Position numbers and translations under genes: made by a program. Of a stretch of 64,000 bases of DNA, positions 51,994 through 62,094 are shown in pieces. This stretch comes from Schizochytrium sp. CCTCC M209059. Taxonomy: Eukaryota; Sar; Bigyra; Thraustochytrida; Thraustochytriidae. Below the pieces are notes generated by a model. It worked only from the letters and a program-made list of their open reading frames with translations. It was not told where the DNA came from and did not search any database. Positions within the stretch are counted from its first letter, which is position 1, and every line of letters begins with the position of its first letter. The stretch is taken from positions 234,000 to 297,999 of the forward strand of contig KN805390.1 in the NCBI GenBank assembly GCA_000818945.1, read 5' to 3'.

Positions 51994-54900
51994 ATGATGC
52001 AGAACGAGAGCATCCCCGGCGCCGCGCAGGATGCCAAGCTCCGCACGTTCGAGAACATGGAGGAGTACGTCAAGTCGCAGGGCGGCAAGCGCGTAATCAA
52101 AAAGGTCCTCGCCGCCAACAACGGCATGGCCGTCGCCAAGCTTCTCAAATCCATCCGGTCCTTTTGCTACTCGACCTTTGGCCGCGAAAACGAGATCGAG
52201 GTCATCTGCATGGCCACCCCCGAGGATCTCGGCGCCAACGCCGAGTACATCCGTGCCGCCGATCAGGTCGTGCACGTCCCCGGAGGCTCGAACGTGAACA
52301 ACTACAACAACGTCAGCCTCATCGTGGAGATCGCCCAGCAGTACAAGGTCGACGCCGTCTGGGCCGGCTGGGGTCACGCCAGTGAGAACCCGGTCCTCCC
52401 AGCCACTCTCTCCGAGCTCGGCATCGTTTTTGTGGGCCCCCCTGCCGGCCCGATGAATGCCCTCGGTGACAAGATCATGAGCAGCATCGTCGCGCAGTCG
52501 TGCGGCTGCCCCATGATCGCCTGGAACGGCTCCGACATCCGCGTCAACTACAAGGAAGATGGCGGTGTCTCGGACGAGATCTTCGACTCGGCCAACGTGC
52601 AGACCGTCGAGGACGCCAAGAAGCAGGTCGAGAAGATTGGCGTCCCCGTCATGATCAAGGCCAGTGAAGGTGGTGGCGGCAAGGGTATCCGCCTCGTCGA
52701 CGACTACTCCAAGGTCGAAGCCTGCTTCCGTCAGGTCCAGAGCGAGGTGCCCGGCAGCCCCATCTTCATCATGCGCCTCGCCGAGCGCGCCCGCCATCTC
52801 GAGGTCCAGCTCCTCGCCGACGAGTACGGTAACGCCATTGCCCTCAGCGGCCGCGACTGCTCCGTCCAGCGTCGCCACCAAAAGATTCTCGAGGAGGGCC
52901 CGCCCGTGGCCGCCAAGCCCGAGGTCTGGAAGCAGATGGAGCACGCCGCCGTCAAGCTCGCCAAGGAGGTCGGCTACGTCAACGCCGGCACCGTCGAGTA
53001 CCTGTACGATGACAACGACAACTTCTTCTTCCTGGAGCTCAACCCTCGTCTCCAGGTCGAGCACCCGGTGACCGAGATGATCACCGGCACCAACGTGCCG
53101 GCTGCCCAGCTCCAGGTTGCCATGGGCATCCCCCTCAACCGCATCCCGGACGTGCGCCGCTTCTACGGCTGCGACGATCTCTTTGCGGACGAGCCCATCG
53201 ATTTTGACGGCGAGTACGCCGACGAGCCCACCACCACGAGCATTACTCGCGGCCACACCATTGCTGCCCGCATCACGGCCGAAAACCCCTTCAACGGCTT
53301 CCAGCCCACCATTGGCCAGATTAGCGAGATCAACTTCCGCAGCTACCGCAACGTGTGGGGCTACTTTAGCGTTGACAGCTACGGCCGCGTCCACGAGTTT
53401 GCCGACTCGCAGATTGGCCACGTCTTTGCCTGGGGCGAGACCCGCGAGGAGGCTCGCCGCAGCCTTGCCATGGCGCTCCACGACCTCTCGATCCGCGGTG
53501 AGATTCGCACCACCATCGAGTACCTCAAGGATCTCATCGAGTCCGAGGACTATGTCAACAACAAGTTTAATACCGCCTGGCTCGATGCCCGCATCAAGAG
53601 CAACATTGCCGTCTCCAAGATGGACCCGCTCACCATTGCTCTCGTCGGTGGTGTCTGCACCGCGCACCGCGAGATCGCCGCGCGTGGCGCTGACTACATG
53701 AGCATGCTTGAGCGTGGCCAGCTCCCGCCCGTGCCCCTGCTCGACCAGGCGCACGCCTTTGAGCTCATCTACGAGGGCGTCAAGTACAAGCTCAACGGCT
53801 GCCACACCGGCGAGAACACCTATCGCCTCTACTGCAACGGCAGCCACGTCGACGCCGAGCTCCGCTGCCTCGCGGACGGTGGCTTCCTCGTGCTCATTGG
53901 CGGCCGCTCTCACGTCGCCTACGTCAAGGAGGATGTTGGCGCCCAGCGCTACACTATCGACGGCCAGACCTGCCTCTTTGAGGACGAGTATGACCCGACC
54001 CAGATGCGCGCCCAGATGGGTGGCAAGCTCCTCCGCTACCTCGTCGAGGATGGTGCCTCGCTCGAGAAGGGCGACGGCTTTGCCGAGATTGAGGTCATGA
54101 AAATGAACATGACCCTCTCGGCCCTCGAGGCCGGTACCATCACGCTGCACAAGCCCGAGGGTGCCGTCATGGAGCCCGGTGACATGATTTGCACCATGGA
54201 GCTCAAGGACCCCAGCAAGGTGCAAAAGGCCAAGCTCTTCGAGGGCACCTTCCCCGCCCTTGGCGAGCCCTGGCCCCAGACTCTCCGCAACATGCCGCAC
54301 CACACCCTCGAGCGCGCCCAGCGTCGCCTCGAGGCCGTCATGGCCGGTTTCGCGATCGAGAATGAGGTCACTGTCGAGGCCCTCAAGAGCCTCCGCGATG
54401 CCCTCCACAGCCCGCTCCTCCCCGTGCTTGAGATCGAGGGCATCGTCTCGCGCACCAAACACGCGCTTCCCAAAGCGCTCCTCAGCAAGGTCGAGAGCCT
54501 CTGCCGCGAGCTCCGCTCCAAGGAGGAGCCCAGCCTCGACGACTCGGCGGCCTTTGCCGCTGCCGTGCTCTCGGCGGCCCAGGAGCACCCTCCTGCTCAG
54601 GTTGGCGAGATCCTCTCGGTGGCCGAGTCGTACAAGGACGGCCTCAGTATCCTCTACGCGCGCATCCTTGGCAAGCTTATCGCCAGCTTTGTCGAGGTCG
54701 AGGCCAAGTTTGCCGAGCTCGAGAACTCGGACGCTGCCGACAAGGATGACGTCCTCCAGGAGCTCCGCGCCCAGAACGCTGGCGACCTCCCCAAGGTCCA
54801 GCGCTTTGCGCTCGCGCACCACTCGCGCAAGCCCCGCGACACCCTCGTGCTCGCCATCCTCGAGGAGCTCGACACCCTGCAGCGTGGCACCGAGACCCGC

Positions 54901-57900
54901 AGCGCCTCGCCCAAGCTTCGCTCCGAGTGTGCCAACATCATGCAGGAGGTCGCCGCTCTCCAGGGCATCAAGACCACGGATGTGGCCCTCGAGGCTCGCC
55001 AGTCGCTCATTGAGATGGAGCACTCGTACGAGGACCAGCTCAAGTCTGTAACTGACAAGCTCAAGCGCGTCATGCAGGGCGATGAGTCCGCCCGCGAGGA
55101 GCTCGTGCAGTCCACCGAGCCGGTTCTTGCTTACCTCATGGACATTGTCTCGCGCTTCAACGAGAACCCGGCCGACCTTCGCCAGACTGCCCTTCGCGTC
55201 TACGTGAGCCGCGTCTACGCTGCCTACAAGGTCGTTGATGCCTCGACGAGCGAGCTGACCAAGAACAACCTTGCCTGCGACTTTACGTTCTTCTCGGAGG
55301 CGACCGACTCTGTCCAGGTCGGCGGTGGCGGCTCGGGTCTCGCGAACGTGTCTTCGTTCGAGGACCTCACCAAGGTGCTCAGCAACAACGGCGACTTTGA
55401 CTTTGGCGCGACCAACGAGTCGAACCGCTCGGATGCCGAGACCAGCAGCGTTGGCATGGACCTCGACATTGGCGGCGGCGCCGAGAGCAGCGCCCCGACC
55501 TCGGGCCTCTCTGGCGGCAAGTCGATGCTTGCGCGCCAGGGCGGCGACTTTAAGGCTCGCTCCGCCTCGGTGGAGGGCCCGGCCTCGTCCACGGTCCCGC
55601 CGTACGTGAACCGCAAGGGCAAGCTCCTCTTTTTCGCCGACATGGCCGAGCTCGAGGAGAACCTTGCGTCCTCGATCAAGGACTTTGGCTCCGACACTTC
55701 GTCGCCCACGCCGCTCAACGTCGTGCATGTCATCTTTGGCACGCTCGTCGACTCGGAGACTGATGTTTCGGCCAAGCTGTACGAGGTCGTGCAGAAGAAC
55801 AAGGTTGTGCTCAGCGAGAACCTCGTGCGCCGCATCACCTTTGCCGTGGTGCGCTCCCAGTACGAGGAGGCTGACCGCCACGTGGCCATTGTTGCCGGCC
55901 ATGGTGGCCACTTCTTCACTTTCCGCAACAGCTCCGGCTACGAGGAGGACCGTCTCGTGCGCAACATTGAGACGCCGCTGGCCTTCCAGCTCGACCTCGA
56001 GCGCATGTCGAACTTCAACATTCGCATGGTGCCCATCGGTCGCAGCATGAGCCGCTCGCAGGCTGTGCACGTGTACGAGGCGACGCCCAAGGCCAACGCC
56101 GCCGGCAAGGTTGTGGGCATGCGCCGCTTCTTTGTGCGCGCTCTCGTCCGCGATGCCGAGCGCGTCAAGCTCGACGTCGGCACCTTCGATGCCTACCCTG
56201 GCCCGGAGCGTGTCTTCGTGCAGGCCCTGCGCGCCCTCGAGTCCGTCCAGGACGACTCGAAGACCAAGGCCCGCAAGAACCACATCTTCATGAACGTGCT
56301 CAGCGACTCGGCCACCGTCGACGCTGGCTACGTCGAGGGCATCATCCGCACGCTCCACCGCCGCTACGCCAAGCGCCTGATTTCGCAGAACGTCGAGGAG
56401 TTTGAGATCCGCGTCAACGCTGTTCTCGCCGAGGGCGCGCCGAGCATGCCCATTCGCGTCATCGCCTCGAACCCGACCGGCTTTGCCCTCAACATCGACA
56501 CCTACGTCGAGGCCTCGGACCCTTCGGGCTCGCAGGATGCCATGTACTACTCGATCTCCGAGGGCGACGGCGGCCTTGGCGGCGCCCTTGCCGCCATGGG
56601 CCTCGGTGCCGGTGAGGCCGACGTCAACGCCGGCTCCACGGACAGCACGGGCTCGCTCCACGGCAAGCCCCTGCACACGCCGTACCCGGTCTCGGACGAG
56701 TTCGACGAGCGCCGTGCCCGCGCCCGCGCTGCCAGCACGACCTTTGCGTACGACTTTCCGGATCTCTTCCGCAAGTCGCTCGAGTTTGCCTGGCGCGAGC
56801 ACCTCAGCACGACCGGCACCAAGGAGAACATGCCGCCCCGCAAGAGCCTCGTCGAGGCCGAGGAGCTCGTCCTCGACGACGAGTTCGAGGCTGGCGATGC
56901 CGTCGACCCGGTCAACGCCCCCCGCCTCTGCCGCGTGGACCGCAAGGCCGGCCGCAACCCGATCGGCATGGTCGCGTGGCGCTTCTTCATGCGCACCCCG
57001 CAGTACCCGCGTGGCCGCGAGGTCGTGGTCATTGCCAACGACATCACCGTCAAGGCTGGCTCCTTTGGTACCCGCGAGGACATGCTCTTTGACCAGGCCT
57101 CCAAGTACGCGCGCCTGAATGGGCTCCCCCGCCTGTACATTGCCGCGAACTCTGGCGCCCGCATCGGCATGGCCGACGAGGTCAAGCGTGCCTTCCAGGT
57201 CAAGTGGATTAACGAGGCCGACCCGACCAAGGGCTACGAGTACATTTACGTGAACGAGGATACCTTCAATCAGCTCGGCCCCGACGGCCGCAAGAGCTTG
57301 CTCGCTGAGAAGGTCGAGGGCACGGACCACTTCCGCATCAACGCCATCGTTGGTGAGTCCCCGGACCTTGGTGTGGAGAACCTCCGCGGCTCGGGCACCA
57401 TTGCCGGCGAGACGGCGCGTGCCTACGAGGAGTCCTTTACCCTCTCGTACGTGTCGGGCCGCTCGGTCGGTATTGGCGCCTACCTCGTCCGCCTTGGCCA
57501 GCGCATTGTGCAAAAGGGCAAGAACGCCCCGATCCTGCTCACCGGCTACCAGGCGCTCAACTCGCTCATGGGCCGCGAGGTGTACACCTCGAACTTGCAG
57601 CTCGGTGGCACCAAGGTGATGTTCGCCAACGGTGTCTCGCACCAGAGCGTCCGCCACGACCTCGAGGGTGTGGCCTCCATGGTCAAGTGGCTCTCGTACG
57701 TGCCGGAGCGCCGCGGCGCCCCGCTCCCGCTCACGGCCCTGGTCTCGGGTGACCGCATCGACCGCGACGTCGAGGTGCACCCGCGCGACCTCGGCTCGGA
57801 CTACGACCCGCGCACCCTGCTCACCGGTCTCTCCAAGGAGGACGGCAGCTTCCTCGGCGGCTTCTTTGACAAGGACTCGTTTACCGAGACGCTCTCCGGC

Positions 57901-59052
57901 TGGGCTCGCACCGTCATTGCCGGCCGCGCTCGCCTGGGCAAGCTGCCCATGGGTGTCATCATCTCGGAGATTCGCACCGTCGAGGCGCGCGCGCCCGCTG
58001 ACCCTGCGGCGCCCGAGTCCCAGGAGCTCATCTGGAACCAGGCCGGTCAGGTGTGGTTCCCGGACTCCTCGTACAAGACGGCGCAGGCCATCAACGACTT
58101 CAACCGCGAGGGTCTCCCGCTCATGCTCTTTGCCAACTGGCGTGGCTTCTCGGGCGGTACCCGCGACATGTTCGACCAGATTGTCAAGTTTGGTGCCTAC
58201 ATTGTCGACGCCCTCGTCGCGTACAAGCAGCCTGTCTTCGTGTACATCCCGCCCTTTGGCGAGCTGCGCGGCGGCGCTTGGGTCGTGGTCGACGAGACCA
58301 TCAACCCGTCCATGATGGAGATGTACGCCGACACCGACGCGCGCGGTGGTGTCCTCGAGCCGGCCGGTGTCGTCTCGATCAAGTACCGTGCCAAGGATGT
58401 CCTCGCCACGGCGCACCGCGTCGACGAGAAGCTCAAGGGCATGGTCGAGAAGCTCAAGGCCGCCGCCCCGGACTCTGCCGAGGCCGCGGACCTGAAGAAG
58501 GCCATTGCCGAGCGCGAGAAGCTCCTCATGCCCATCTTCAAGCAGATTGCCGTGCACTTTGGCGACCTCCACGATCGCCCGGGCCGCATGCAGGCCAAGG
58601 GTGTCATCCGCAGCGTGGTCCCCTGGAGCAACTCGCGCCGCCACTTTTACAACCGCCTGCGCCGCCGTCTTGCCGAGCTCGACGCCGTCGCCAAGATCGA
58701 CGAGGTCGTTGCCCTTTCGGACGACCTCGGTGCCCCGAGCTCGCAGCCGCTCGAGATTCTCGAGAGCGTCTTCAACGCCTCGTGCGACTCGAGCGTCCCG
58801 GACTGGAACAACGATAAGACGGTCCACGAGTGGCTTGTCTCCGAGCAGGGCCAGCAGGCCGTGTCCAAGCACCTCGCCGGCATCAAGGCGGACGCTATCT
58901 CGAACAAGGTCACTTCCCTCGGCATGGAGGACCCCAAGGCCATCCTCAAGGGCCTCATGGGCGTCATCTCTAAGCTCCGCGACGAGGAGCGTGAGGAGGA
59001 GCGCGCCGCTCTCGTCAACCTTCTGCGCAAGGGCTCGCTCCTGCTCAACTAA
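51994..59052 (+). CDS. ACC1: Acetyl-CoA carboxylase, homomeric multidomain type
   Basis: The protein is 2352 aa from the ATG at 51994 (ATGATG), usual length for eukaryotic single-chain ACC (human ACC1 about 2346). Biotin carboxylase, about residues 20-560: VLAANNGMAVAK, ATP-grasp KASEGGGGKG near 224-233, and FLELNPRLQVEHPVTE. Biotin carboxyl carrier: EVMKMNM with biotinyl Lys703. The central ACC domain runs to about 1600. The carboxyltransferase spans about 1600-2250: AANSGARIGMADE, GREVYTSNLQLGG, FANWRGFSGGTRDMF. It makes malonyl-CoA from acetyl-CoA, bicarbonate and ATP, the committed step for fatty acid synthesis and elongation. There is no organelle presequence, so it is probably cytosolic. 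Codon choice is extremely biased to C/G endings, implying high expression, and leaves a stop-free antisense frame over nearly its whole length. No introns. Confidence 0.98.
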   Translation: MMQNESIPGAAQDAKLRTFENMEEYVKSQGGKRVIKKVLAANNGMAVAKLLKSIRSFCYSTFGRENEIEVICMATPEDLGANAEYIRAADQVVHVPGGSNVNNYNNVSLIVEIAQQYKVDAVWAGWGHASENPVLPATLSELGIVFVGPPAGPMNALGDKIMSSIVAQSCGCPMIAWNGSDIRVNYKEDGGVSDEIFDSANVQTVEDAKKQVEKIGVPVMIKASEGGGGKGIRLVDDYSKVEACFRQVQSEVPGSPIFIMRLAERARHLEVQLLADEYGNAIALSGRDCSVQRRHQKILEEGPPVAAKPEVWKQMEHAAVKLAKEVGYVNAGTVEYLYDDNDNFFFLELNPRLQVEHPVTEMITGTNVPAAQLQVAMGIPLNRIPDVRRFYGCDDLFADEPIDFDGEYADEPTTTSITRGHTIAARITAENPFNGFQPTIGQISEINFRSYRNVWGYFSVDSYGRVHEFADSQIGHVFAWGETREEARRSLAMALHDLSIRGEIRTTIEYLKDLIESEDYVNNKFNTAWLDARIKSNIAVSKMDPLTIALVGGVCTAHREIAARGADYMSMLERGQLPPVPLLDQAHAFELIYEGVKYKLNGCHTGENTYRLYCNGSHVDAELRCLADGGFLVLIGGRSHVAYVKEDVGAQRYTIDGQTCLFEDEYDPTQMRAQMGGKLLRYLVEDGASLEKGDGFAEIEVMKMNMTLSALEAGTITLHKPEGAVMEPGDMICTMELKDPSKVQKAKLFEGTFPALGEPWPQTLRNMPHHTLERAQRRLEAVMAGFAIENEVTVEALKSLRDALHSPLLPVLEIEGIVSRTKHALPKALLSKVESLCRELRSKEEPSLDDSAAFAAAVLSAAQEHPPAQVGEILSVAESYKDGLSILYARILGKLIASFVEVEAKFAELENSDAADKDDVLQELRAQNAGDLPKVQRFALAHHSRKPRDTLVLAILEELDTLQRGTETRSASPKLRSECANIMQEVAALQGIKTTDVALEARQSLIEMEHSYEDQLKSVTDKLKRVMQGDESAREELVQSTEPVLAYLMDIVSRFNENPADLRQTALRVYVSRVYAAYKVVDASTSELTKNNLACDFTFFSEATDSVQVGGGGSGLANVSSFEDLTKVLSNNGDFDFGATNESNRSDAETSSVGMDLDIGGGAESSAPTSGLSGGKSMLARQGGDFKARSASVEGPASSTVPPYVNRKGKLLFFADMAELEENLASSIKDFGSDTSSPTPLNVVHVIFGTLVDSETDVSAKLYEVVQKNKVVLSENLVRRITFAVVRSQYEEADRHVAIVAGHGGHFFTFRNSSGYEEDRLVRNIETPLAFQLDLERMSNFNIRMVPIGRSMSRSQAVHVYEATPKANAAGKVVGMRRFFVRALVRDAERVKLDVGTFDAYPGPERVFVQALRALESVQDDSKTKARKNHIFMNVLSDSATVDAGYVEGIIRTLHRRYAKRLISQNVEEFEIRVNAVLAEGAPSMPIRVIASNPTGFALNIDTYVEASDPSGSQDAMYYSISEGDGGLGGALAAMGLGAGEADVNAGSTDSTGSLHGKPLHTPYPVSDEFDERRARARAASTTFAYDFPDLFRKSLEFAWREHLSTTGTKENMPPRKSLVEAEELVLDDEFEAGDAVDPVNAPRLCRVDRKAGRNPIGMVAWRFFMRTPQYPRGREVVVIANDITVKAGSFGTREDMLFDQASKYARLNGLPRLYIAANSGARIGMADEVKRAFQVKWINEADPTKGYEYIYVNEDTFNQLGPDGRKSLLAEKVEGTDHFRINAIVGESPDLGVENLRGSGTIAGETARAYEESFTLSYVSGRSVGIGAYLVRLGQRIVQKGKNAPILLTGYQALNSLMGREVYTSNLQLGGTKVMFANGVSHQSVRHDLEGVASMVKWLSYVPERRGAPLPLTALVSGDRIDRDVEVHPRDLGSDYDPRTLLTGLSKEDGSFLGGFFDKDSFTETLSGWARTVIAGRARLGKLPMGVIISEIRTVEARAPADPAAPESQELIWNQAGQVWFPDSSYKTAQAINDFNREGLPLMLFANWRGFSGGTRDMFDQIVKFGAYIVDALVAYKQPVFVYIPPFGELRGGAWVVVDETINPSMMEMYADTDARGGVLEPAGVVSIKYRAKDVLATAHRVDEKLKGMVEKLKAAAPDSAEAADLKKAIAEREKLLMPIFKQIAVHFGDLHDRPGRMQAKGVIRSVVPWSNSRRHFYNRLRRRLAELDAVAKIDEVVALSDDLGAPSSQPLEILESVFNASCDSSVPDWNNDKTVHEWLVSEQGQQAVSKHLAGIKADAISNKVTSLGMEDPKAILKGLMGVISKLRDEEREEERAALVNLLRKGSLLLN

Positions 59053-59997
59053 ACAACCAACCTGTAATCAAATCAAAGATTCAATCCAAATACGTACAAT
59101 TCTATGCTCTTCATTTTCTCTCTTGCGCGCGGCAGTCACGGAGTGCCGGCCACATGGCCAATCTAAATTGTTTGTGATGAAGAGCGCGCGTCGTCGATCA
59201 ATCAATCTTTCCGGCTCCGCAGTCGGTCTGCTGCTTGCTATTACCAGCCAGCGTATCATCTTGTTTGCTCGCTTCCTCGCTGACTGTGAGTCGCTCTGTG
59301 ACGGCCCGTTGTCCTTGCTCTCTGCCGCTCTCGGCCGCGGCCAGTGAAATGACATCGTCATCATTGCGTGGGCATATACTACCTACGCCCCCTCCCCCTC
59401 TGGATCACTGTCTGTCCACCGTGGATTCTGCCAGCACCTTTCTCCGCCTGGCTGGACAGTTTTATCGAGATGGCCTGGTGCTTTTGGCTGTGGCCTGAGC
59501 GGCTGGCCACCAGCCTCTTTGCCGCGCAGCTGCAGCTTGCTCTTCGATAAAATTGGACCTGGACTTGGATCTGTAGACTTTATCAATGCCCGTGCGCGTG
59601 CGTCGCGCCTGACTTCGCTGTGGGTGTGCGAGTTCTCCAAGCGGCATCGACACCTTTCATAGTAGACATTGGCGGCAGTGGCGGCACAGTGGCTAGCGCA
59701 TAATGACTGCACGTCTACATTATCGCCGTCCTCTGCCTGTCTGGCTGCTGCTGCGTGCGTGATTTCTTGCTGCAGGTCTTGCTGCTACAGGTTTTGGGTG
59801 CTTGCTTGGACCGGCGCGGAACACAATGCACCAGCGGGACATTCATTCATTCATTCATTCAGTCACGAGGCCAGCCCTTGTGGTCACTCCGCGCGGGTGC
59901 AACGGCCCGGGCTAGTGTTTCCCCTATCCCACGCCTAGCCCCACGCGCCCACGGCACGCGTGCCCGCTGAAAGGTTCCGCAAGCGTTCCGCGGACTT

Positions 59998-60006
59998 TGA
60001 TTGGCT
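59998..60006 (-). promoter_or_regulatory. CCAAT box (reverse orientation)
   Basis: TGATTGGCT on the plus strand is AGCCAATCA on the minus strand, a full NF-Y consensus. It lies just upstream of the three GCAAGTGCGGAAT copies and about 470 bases before the proposed cyclin ATG. Confidence 0.4.
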
Positions 60007-60017
60007 GGACGGGGAGG

Positions 60018-60075
60018 GCAAGTGCGGAATGCGCGAGCGCGCAAGTGCGGAATGCGGCCCGCAAGTGCGGAATCC
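60018..60075 (+). repeat. Three tandem-spaced copies of GCAAGTGCGGAATGC element
   Basis: Copies start at 60018, 60041 and 60061. The first 13 bases (GCAAGTGCGGAAT) are identical in all three, and spacing is 23 and 20 bases, about two helical turns. The GCAAGTGCG core also occurs in the hairpin at 18457-18515. These could be sites for one DNA-binding protein. Confidence 0.75.
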
Positions 60076-60474
60076 GTGTTCCCCCCCCCCCCCCGCTGAT
60101 CGATCGTTCGTTCGTTCCTTCGTTCCTTCGTTCGTTCGTTCGTTCATCGCTCTGCAATCGAATGCTCCGCCCCGCTCCGCGATGGTTTTCTCTTCTCGTT
60201 TCTTTCTTTCTTTCTTTCTTTCTTGGTTTCTTTCCTCCTTTCTGCTGCTAACCTGCCTGCAGTGCTTCCCGCGTCGCTGCTTTCCACGCGCCGGCGCCGA
60301 TCCTTCGGTGCCCGTGGCAGCGGCGAGAACGCGGCCGCGGCGTGCCCGCGTCACGGTTGCCGCTGCCGCCCGCCTGCTTACTCGCTTGACCGGTGGCGGC
60401 GGGCTCTCTCTCTCTGTCTGTCTCTCTCTCCCGGCCAGGAAGGAGGGAACGATCCGGCGGAGGCGGAGGACGAG

Positions 60475-62094
60475 ATGCCGGTGTCGGGGAGCGGCAGAAA
60501 CCGAAAGCCGGAGGGAGGGAGAGCGAGCGCGAGAGGGAGCGCGAGGAGGACCGCGAGGAGAGGACCGCGGACGCGCGGAGACGCGCGGGAGGAGCGGAGG
60601 ATGACGGCGAGCGCGACGAAAGCCTGCTCGGGGAGATCTTCGCCGCGCATCGGGGCCGAGGTGCACGCGGTGCGCGAAAAGTCCAGTTCAGGGCGGCGGG
60701 CGGCGGAGGTGACGAAGAAGAAGGCGCCCGGCGGCGCGGGGAGGCGCGCAGACGCGCAAGAGGCAGCGGCAGCGGCAGCGGGAGCGGCAGCGGGAGCGGC
60801 GGAGAAGGCGAAACGCGCAGACGCGGCCGTGAGGCTGCTCGCCGCAGCCGCCACCACGACCGTCGCGTCAGCAGCAGCAGCAGCAGCAGCAGCAGGAGGA
60901 GGAAGAGCGTGCGGCGCCGGAGAGCGCGCGGCGAACTCTGACCACCTCCTTCTCGTAGAGGCGCCGCACTCGCCCGAGCTCGTGGCCGTGGACCTCGCGA
61001 CCTCGCGCAAGATGCGCGCCACCAGCATCGAGGTCGGCCTTGCCACGCCTCCCCTCGCGCCCAAGACCAACAGACATGCAAACTCCGGCCACACGACCAA
61101 CACAAAGACGACCACCACGACCAAGTACTCCTTGGGCAACAAGAAGAACAACCTCGGGTGGAACAACGGCGAAGACGACGACGACGACGACGACGAAGAA
61201 GAAGAAGAAGCAAAGGAGACAGGATGCTTTACGAGCGCGCGCGATCCCGCGCGCCGCTCGCGGAGCCGCGGCTGCTCGAGCTCGACCACCTGCAGCACCA
61301 GCAGCAGCAGCGCCGACTCGGTCAGAAATGACAGCGACGACATCAGACGCCTTCACGTCTGCACCGAACACACCACGGCGGCAAGCTGTGATGGCGGCAA
61401 AAAATCAGACACCGCAACGTCAACGTCGCCCTCTTCCGCAGCATGTACCCCTGCAGGCGCACCCTGCACTTCTCCTTCTTTCGTCCACGGCTCAAAATTG
61501 TCTCCGCCACCGAAGAAAAGTAGCACCACGCTGTCTACTTCGAGCAAACGCCAGCGTCGCCCAGAACAGGAGGCGCAGGAGATCGACCTCGTCGCGCGTG
61601 CTCTTTGGGCGCTCGCGAGTGTGCGCGGCGCTCAACGCGGCGAAGCCATCATGGCTAGATTGGATTGCTCGCGAGTCCCTGGCATGGAACTTGGCAAGTA
61701 CTTGAAGCGCGTGCTCAGGTCTTTGAACAAAAACGACGTCGAGACTGTTTCGCGCGACAATGTGCTGCAGATGAGCTTTACTGTTGGCTTTAGGCTCCTC
61801 GGTAGCGCTCTTGTACTCATTGATCGTCTCATCGCGCGCACTTCTCACCGCGACGCACCCCTTCTCGTCAGTCATCTTAATGCGCACCGCCTCATGCTCT
61901 GTTGCATGATGTTAGTCTCCAAATTTTCAGAGGATGAGCCGCTCAACAATGCTTTTTGGGCTTCTGCTGGCGGCATGCCGCTCGCCGAGCTCAACGAGTG
62001 TGAGCTTATTCTTTTCAAACTCCTTGACTTCGAAACCCGTGTCGCGGAGGAGGATTTTGTGCTTCTCCTTCAGCGCCTCGGCATTGTCATTTGA
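60475..62094 (+). CDS. PHO80-type (P/U-type) cyclin with long low-complexity N-terminus
   Basis: The protein is 539 aa if started at the ATG at 60475 (MPVSGSG); the next in-frame ATG is at 60601. Residues about 1-385 are low-complexity: Ala runs, an Asp/Glu block coded by GAC/GAA repeats near 61170-61210, and Ser/Thr stretches. The C-terminal ~150 residues form one cyclin box of the PHO80 family: GMELGKYLKRVLRSL, ALVLIDRLIAR, LNAHRLMLCCMMLVSKFSED, NNAFWASAGGMPLAELNECELILFKLLDF. Such cyclins bind Pho85/CDK5-like kinases and respond to nutrient state; the partner here is unknown. The start codon is uncertain because the N-terminal frame is not conserved. Confidence 0.8.
   Translation: MPVSGSGRNRKPEGGRASARGSARRTARRGPRTRGDAREERRMTASATKACSGRSSPRIGAEVHAVREKSSSGRRAAEVTKKKAPGGAGRRADAQEAAAAAAGAAAGAAEKAKRADAAVRLLAAAATTTVASAAAAAAAAGGGRACGAGERAANSDHLLLVEAPHSPELVAVDLATSRKMRATSIEVGLATPPLAPKTNRHANSGHTTNTKTTTTTKYSLGNKKNNLGWNNGEDDDDDDDEEEEEAKETGCFTSARDPARRSRSRGCSSSTTCSTSSSSADSVRNDSDDIRRLHVCTEHTTAASCDGGKKSDTATSTSPSSAACTPAGAPCTSPSFVHGSKLSPPPKKSSTTLSTSSKRQRRPEQEAQEIDLVARALWALASVRGAQRGEAIMARLDCSRVPGMELGKYLKRVLRSLNKNDVETVSRDNVLQMSFTVGFRLLGSALVLIDRLIARTSHRDAPLLVSHLNAHRLMLCCMMLVSKFSEDEPLNNAFWASAGGMPLAELNECELILFKLLDFETRVAEEDFVLLLQRLGIVI

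Larger units (their letters stand above)
59053..60474. other. Intergenic region, ACC 3' flank and cyclin upstream region
   Basis: About 1.4 kb without a convincing frame. It contains an ATTC tract at 59843-59860, a near-perfect NF-Y-type box in reverse orientation at 59998-60006, a triple GCAAGTGCGGAAT element at 60018-60075, a poly-C run of about 14 at 60083-60096, GTTC/CTTCGTTC repeats at 60100-60146 and a TTTC array at 60199-60226. If the cyclin starts at 60475, much of this is its promoter and leader. Confidence 0.5.

Noticed and set aside
51394..58872. 2492-codon minus-strand open frame opposite ACC
   Set aside because: It mirrors ACC codon by codon, is composed of repetitive L, V, E, D, G and A residues dictated by the sense codons, and has no domain. 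It is a by-product of codon bias.
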